Below are positions 62,322-64,000 of a stretch of 64,000 nt of DNA, one piece after another (position 1 is the first letter of the stretch; each line of letters starts with the position of its first letter). The DNA is from Paenibacillus dendritiformis (GTDB taxonomy: Bacteria; Bacillota; Bacilli; Paenibacillales; Paenibacillaceae). Both the position numbers and the translations under genes were made by a program. The stretch spans positions 2,108,501-2,172,500 of the forward strand of contig NZ_AP025344.1 in the NCBI RefSeq assembly GCF_021654795.1, in the 5' to 3' direction. The notes below the pieces were generated by a model. It saw only the letters and a list, made by a program, of their open reading frames with translations, was not told the DNA's origin and searched no databases.

Positions 62322-63378
62322 AGCCGCGGAAAAGGTCAAGGAAGTGAAGTGCGTCGTATGGGATCTCGACCATACGATGTGGGACGGCATTTTGCTGGAG
62401 TCGGGCGAGGTCGCGCTGAAGCCGGGCATCCGGGAGATTCTCGAGGAGCTGGACTCGCGGGGCATCCTGCATTCGATTGCGAGCAGGAACGATGCGGAGC
62501 ACGCGATGGGCAAGCTGCGCGAATTCGGCCTTGAATCGTATTTCCTGTATCCGGAGATTAACTGGAACGCCAAGTCGGCATCGATAGAGAAAATATGCGG
62601 CAGCTTGAACATCGGCAAAGACACGATTCTGTTCATTGACGATCAGCCCTTCGAACGCGACGAGGTGCAGAGCGTCCATCCAGAAGTGGCCTGCATGGAT
62701 GCGGCCGACTATGGCACGCTGCTTGAGCATCCGCGTCTCAACCCGCGCTTCATCACGGAGGACTCGAAGCGCCGCCGCGCCATGTATATCGAGGACATGC
62801 AGCGCAAGCAGGAAGAAGAGGCGTTTTCAGGGCCTCAGGAAGCGTTCCTGAAATCGCTCGGCATGCGCTTCGTCATCAGCGAGGCCAGAGAGGAGGACTT
62901 GAAACGGGCGGAGGAACTGACCGTCCGCACCAATCAGTTGAATGCGACGGGTTATACCTACAGCTACGAGGAGCTGGACAGAATCAGACAGTCTCCGGAC
63001 TATAAGCTCCTGGTGTGCGAGTTGACGGATAAATACGGATCGTATGGCAAGATCGGTCTCGCTCTCATCGAATTGAAGGAGAACTGCTGGCATTTGAAGC
63101 TGCTGCTGATGTCCTGCAGAGTGATGTCGCGCGGGGTGGGCACCGTGATGCTGACCTATATTATGCAGCAGGCCAAATTGGAAGGGAAAACGCTGCTGGC
63201 CGACTTTAAACAGACGGATCGCAACAAGATGATGTATGTCACGTACCGGTTCGCCAATTTTGTCGAAGTCTCCAATGACGGCGAGGGAAATATTCTGTTC
63301 CGAAATGATTTGAATCAAATTCAACCGTTCCCGCCTTATATTGAGGTAAAGGTGACGGTTGCCGGGAGAAAGGGGTAA
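62314..63378 (+). CDS. FkbH-like glyceryl transferase/phosphatase, second copy
   Basis: A 354-residue HAD-GNAT protein like that at 19700. VWDLDHTMWDG is near residue 12, FIDDQPFERDEV near 108 and LLLMSCRVMSRGVGT near 262, with the glyceryl-carrying Cys. It is GC-richer than the cluster A copy but close in sequence. It should load glyceryl from 1,3-bisphosphoglycerate onto the ACP encoded 5 bp downstream. ATG 62314 has GGGAGGAAAAAG upstream. Confidence 0.9.
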   Translation: MDKAAEKVKEVKCVVWDLDHTMWDGILLESGEVALKPGIREILEELDSRGILHSIASRNDAEHAMGKLREFGLESYFLYPEINWNAKSASIEKICGSLNIGKDTILFIDDQPFERDEVQSVHPEVACMDAADYGTLLEHPRLNPRFITEDSKRRRAMYIEDMQRKQEEEAFSGPQEAFLKSLGMRFVISEAREEDLKRAEELTVRTNQLNATGYTYSYEELDRIRQSPDYKLLVCELTDKYGSYGKIGLALIELKENCWHLKLLLMSCRVMSRGVGTVMLTYIMQQAKLEGKTLLADFKQTDRNKMMYVTYRFANFVEVSNDGEGNILFRNDLNQIQPFPPYIEVKVTVAGRKG

Positions 63379-63383
63379 ACGCG

Positions 63384-63635
63384 ATGGAAATCAAACAAAA
63401 AATTCGCGAATTCATTGAGAGCAATCTGGTTGTGTTCGAGGATGAAGCCGTGTTCTCCGACGACGATCATATTTTTCAAATGGGCTTTGTCAATTCCTTG
63501 TTCGCAATGAAGCTGCTGGGTTATATCGAGCAGGAGTTCGGGATCACGGTCGGGAACGAGGATCTGGATATCGCCAATTTCAGCACGCTCAACAATATCG
63601 TCCGGCTCATCGAAAAGCATATGCAGGAGGTATAG
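63384..63635 (+). CDS. Acyl carrier protein, second hydroxymalonyl set
   Basis: An 83-residue free carrier protein with the attachment serine in GFVNSLFAMKLL near residue 37. The NSLFAM motif equals that of the cluster A carrier at 18211. It lies between FkbH and an acyl-CoA dehydrogenase, so it is the carrier of the hydroxymalonyl pathway in cluster B. Confidence 0.9.
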   Translation: MEIKQKIREFIESNLVVFEDEAVFSDDDHIFQMGFVNSLFAMKLLGYIEQEFGITVGNEDLDIANFSTLNNIVRLIEKHMQEV

Positions 63636-63638
63636 AGG

Positions 63639-64000
63639 ATGAATGCTCACACATGCTCTTCTGGCGCTCAGATCGTGGAGGAGGCAAGACAGTTCGCCGC
63701 CCGGGAGATTCGGCCGCTGGCCGGAGAGATCGACGCCAACGGGGAACTCCCCCGCAGCCTGATCGCCAAGCTGGGCGAGCGCGGGTATTTGGCGGCAAGT
63801 TGGCCGGAGGAGTACGGCGGCCTGGGGCTGGATCCGGTGGCATATGGACTGCTTACGGAGCAGATCGGCAAGGCGTGCAGCAACACCAGGGCGCTGCTGA
63901 CCGTGCAAACCTCGCTGCTGGGAGAGACGATGCTGAGATTCGGCACCGAGGCGCAAAAGCGGCTCTGGCTGCCGCAGATGGCGAGGGCGGAGAAGCTGGG
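63639..64000 (+). CDS. Acyl-CoA dehydrogenase-like oxidase, N-terminal fragment
   Basis: The first 120 codons are inside the window and the gene runs off the right edge. The visible part starts MNAHTCSSGAQIVEEAR and includes AREIRPLAGEID, GYLAASWPEEYGGLGLDPV and GTEAQKRLWLPQMA, the N-terminal helical domain of the family. With the FkbH and ACP genes it gives the same set as in cluster A; a 3-hydroxyacyl-CoA dehydrogenase gene should follow outside the window. CAGGAGG lies upstream of the start. Confidence 0.85.
   Translation, partial: MNAHTCSSGAQIVEEARQFAAREIRPLAGEIDANGELPRSLIAKLGERGYLAASWPEEYGGLGLDPVAYGLLTEQIGKACSNTRALLTVQTSLLGETMLRFGTEAQKRLWLPQMARAEKL

Overview
The window looks like a chromosomal segment of a Paenibacillus-type endospore former (Bacillota, Bacillales). 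The first 15 kb keeps the Bacillus order fmt-rsmB-rlmN-stp-prkC-rsgA-rpe-spoVM-rpmB-Asp23-fakA-degV-recG. It carries sporulation genes (spoVM, a spoVIF-like gene, later cotJABC), Gram-positive Shine-Dalgarno sequences, many GTG and TTG starts, and GC-rich genes. thiN, which sits between rpe and spoVM in B. subtilis, is absent; a small membrane protein gene is there instead.

Layout. 1-15.3 kb: translation, phosphorylation and DNA-repair housekeeping genes, with two convergent minisatellite arrays between rsmB and rlmN. 15.7-38.0 kb: a visibly more AT-rich biosynthetic island (cluster A). It holds a BtrH-like protein, two very short related peptide ORFs, a PqqD/RRE-like protein, a hydroxymalonyl-ACP gene set (HADH, ACP, acyl-CoA dehydrogenase, FkbH), a free acyltransferase, a 3085-residue AT-less synthase (KS-KR-ACP-KS-KR-ACP-ACP-C), two ABC exporters, a second free acyltransferase and a free A-PCP protein whose specificity residues read as glycine. 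38.2-46.3 kb: a carbohydrate locus with a GH63/MGH1-like hydrolase, a YesM-type sensor kinase and AraC-type regulator, a sugar-binding lipoprotein and two CUT1 permeases, with two CcpA-type cre sites. 46.3-54.2 kb: an EamA transporter, repeat-rich intergenic DNA, a YedK/HMCES-like protein, an isochorismatase-like hydrolase, a LexA-boxed UvrX-type polymerase operon, a Crp/Fnr regulator and cotJABC. 54.3 kb to the end: cluster B, with a second BtrH-like protein, an NRPS module C-A(Asn)-PCP-E, a membrane-anchored serine peptidase of the ClbP/ZmaM type, a type II thioesterase, a second FkbH, a second ACP and a truncated acyl-CoA dehydrogenase.

How the genes work together. Cluster B has the hallmarks of the prodrug self-protection strategy known from zwittermicin, colibactin and xenocoumacin: an N-acyl-D-Asn cap is put on by the first module and cut off outside the cytoplasm by a beta-lactamase-fold peptidase. 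Its hydroxymalonyl-ACP genes fit a zwittermicin-like aminopolyol. Cluster A appears to build a short polyhydroxylated amino chain from glycine with hydroxymalonyl and/or malonyl units (two KS, two KR, no DH or ER) and to release it on an amine through the terminal C domain.

The least explained part of the window is the pair of 17- and 19-residue peptide ORFs followed directly by a stand-alone RRE-like protein inside cluster A. This is RiPP-like logic without any recognisable RiPP cyclase. Function calls rest on motifs and context; no database search was possible.
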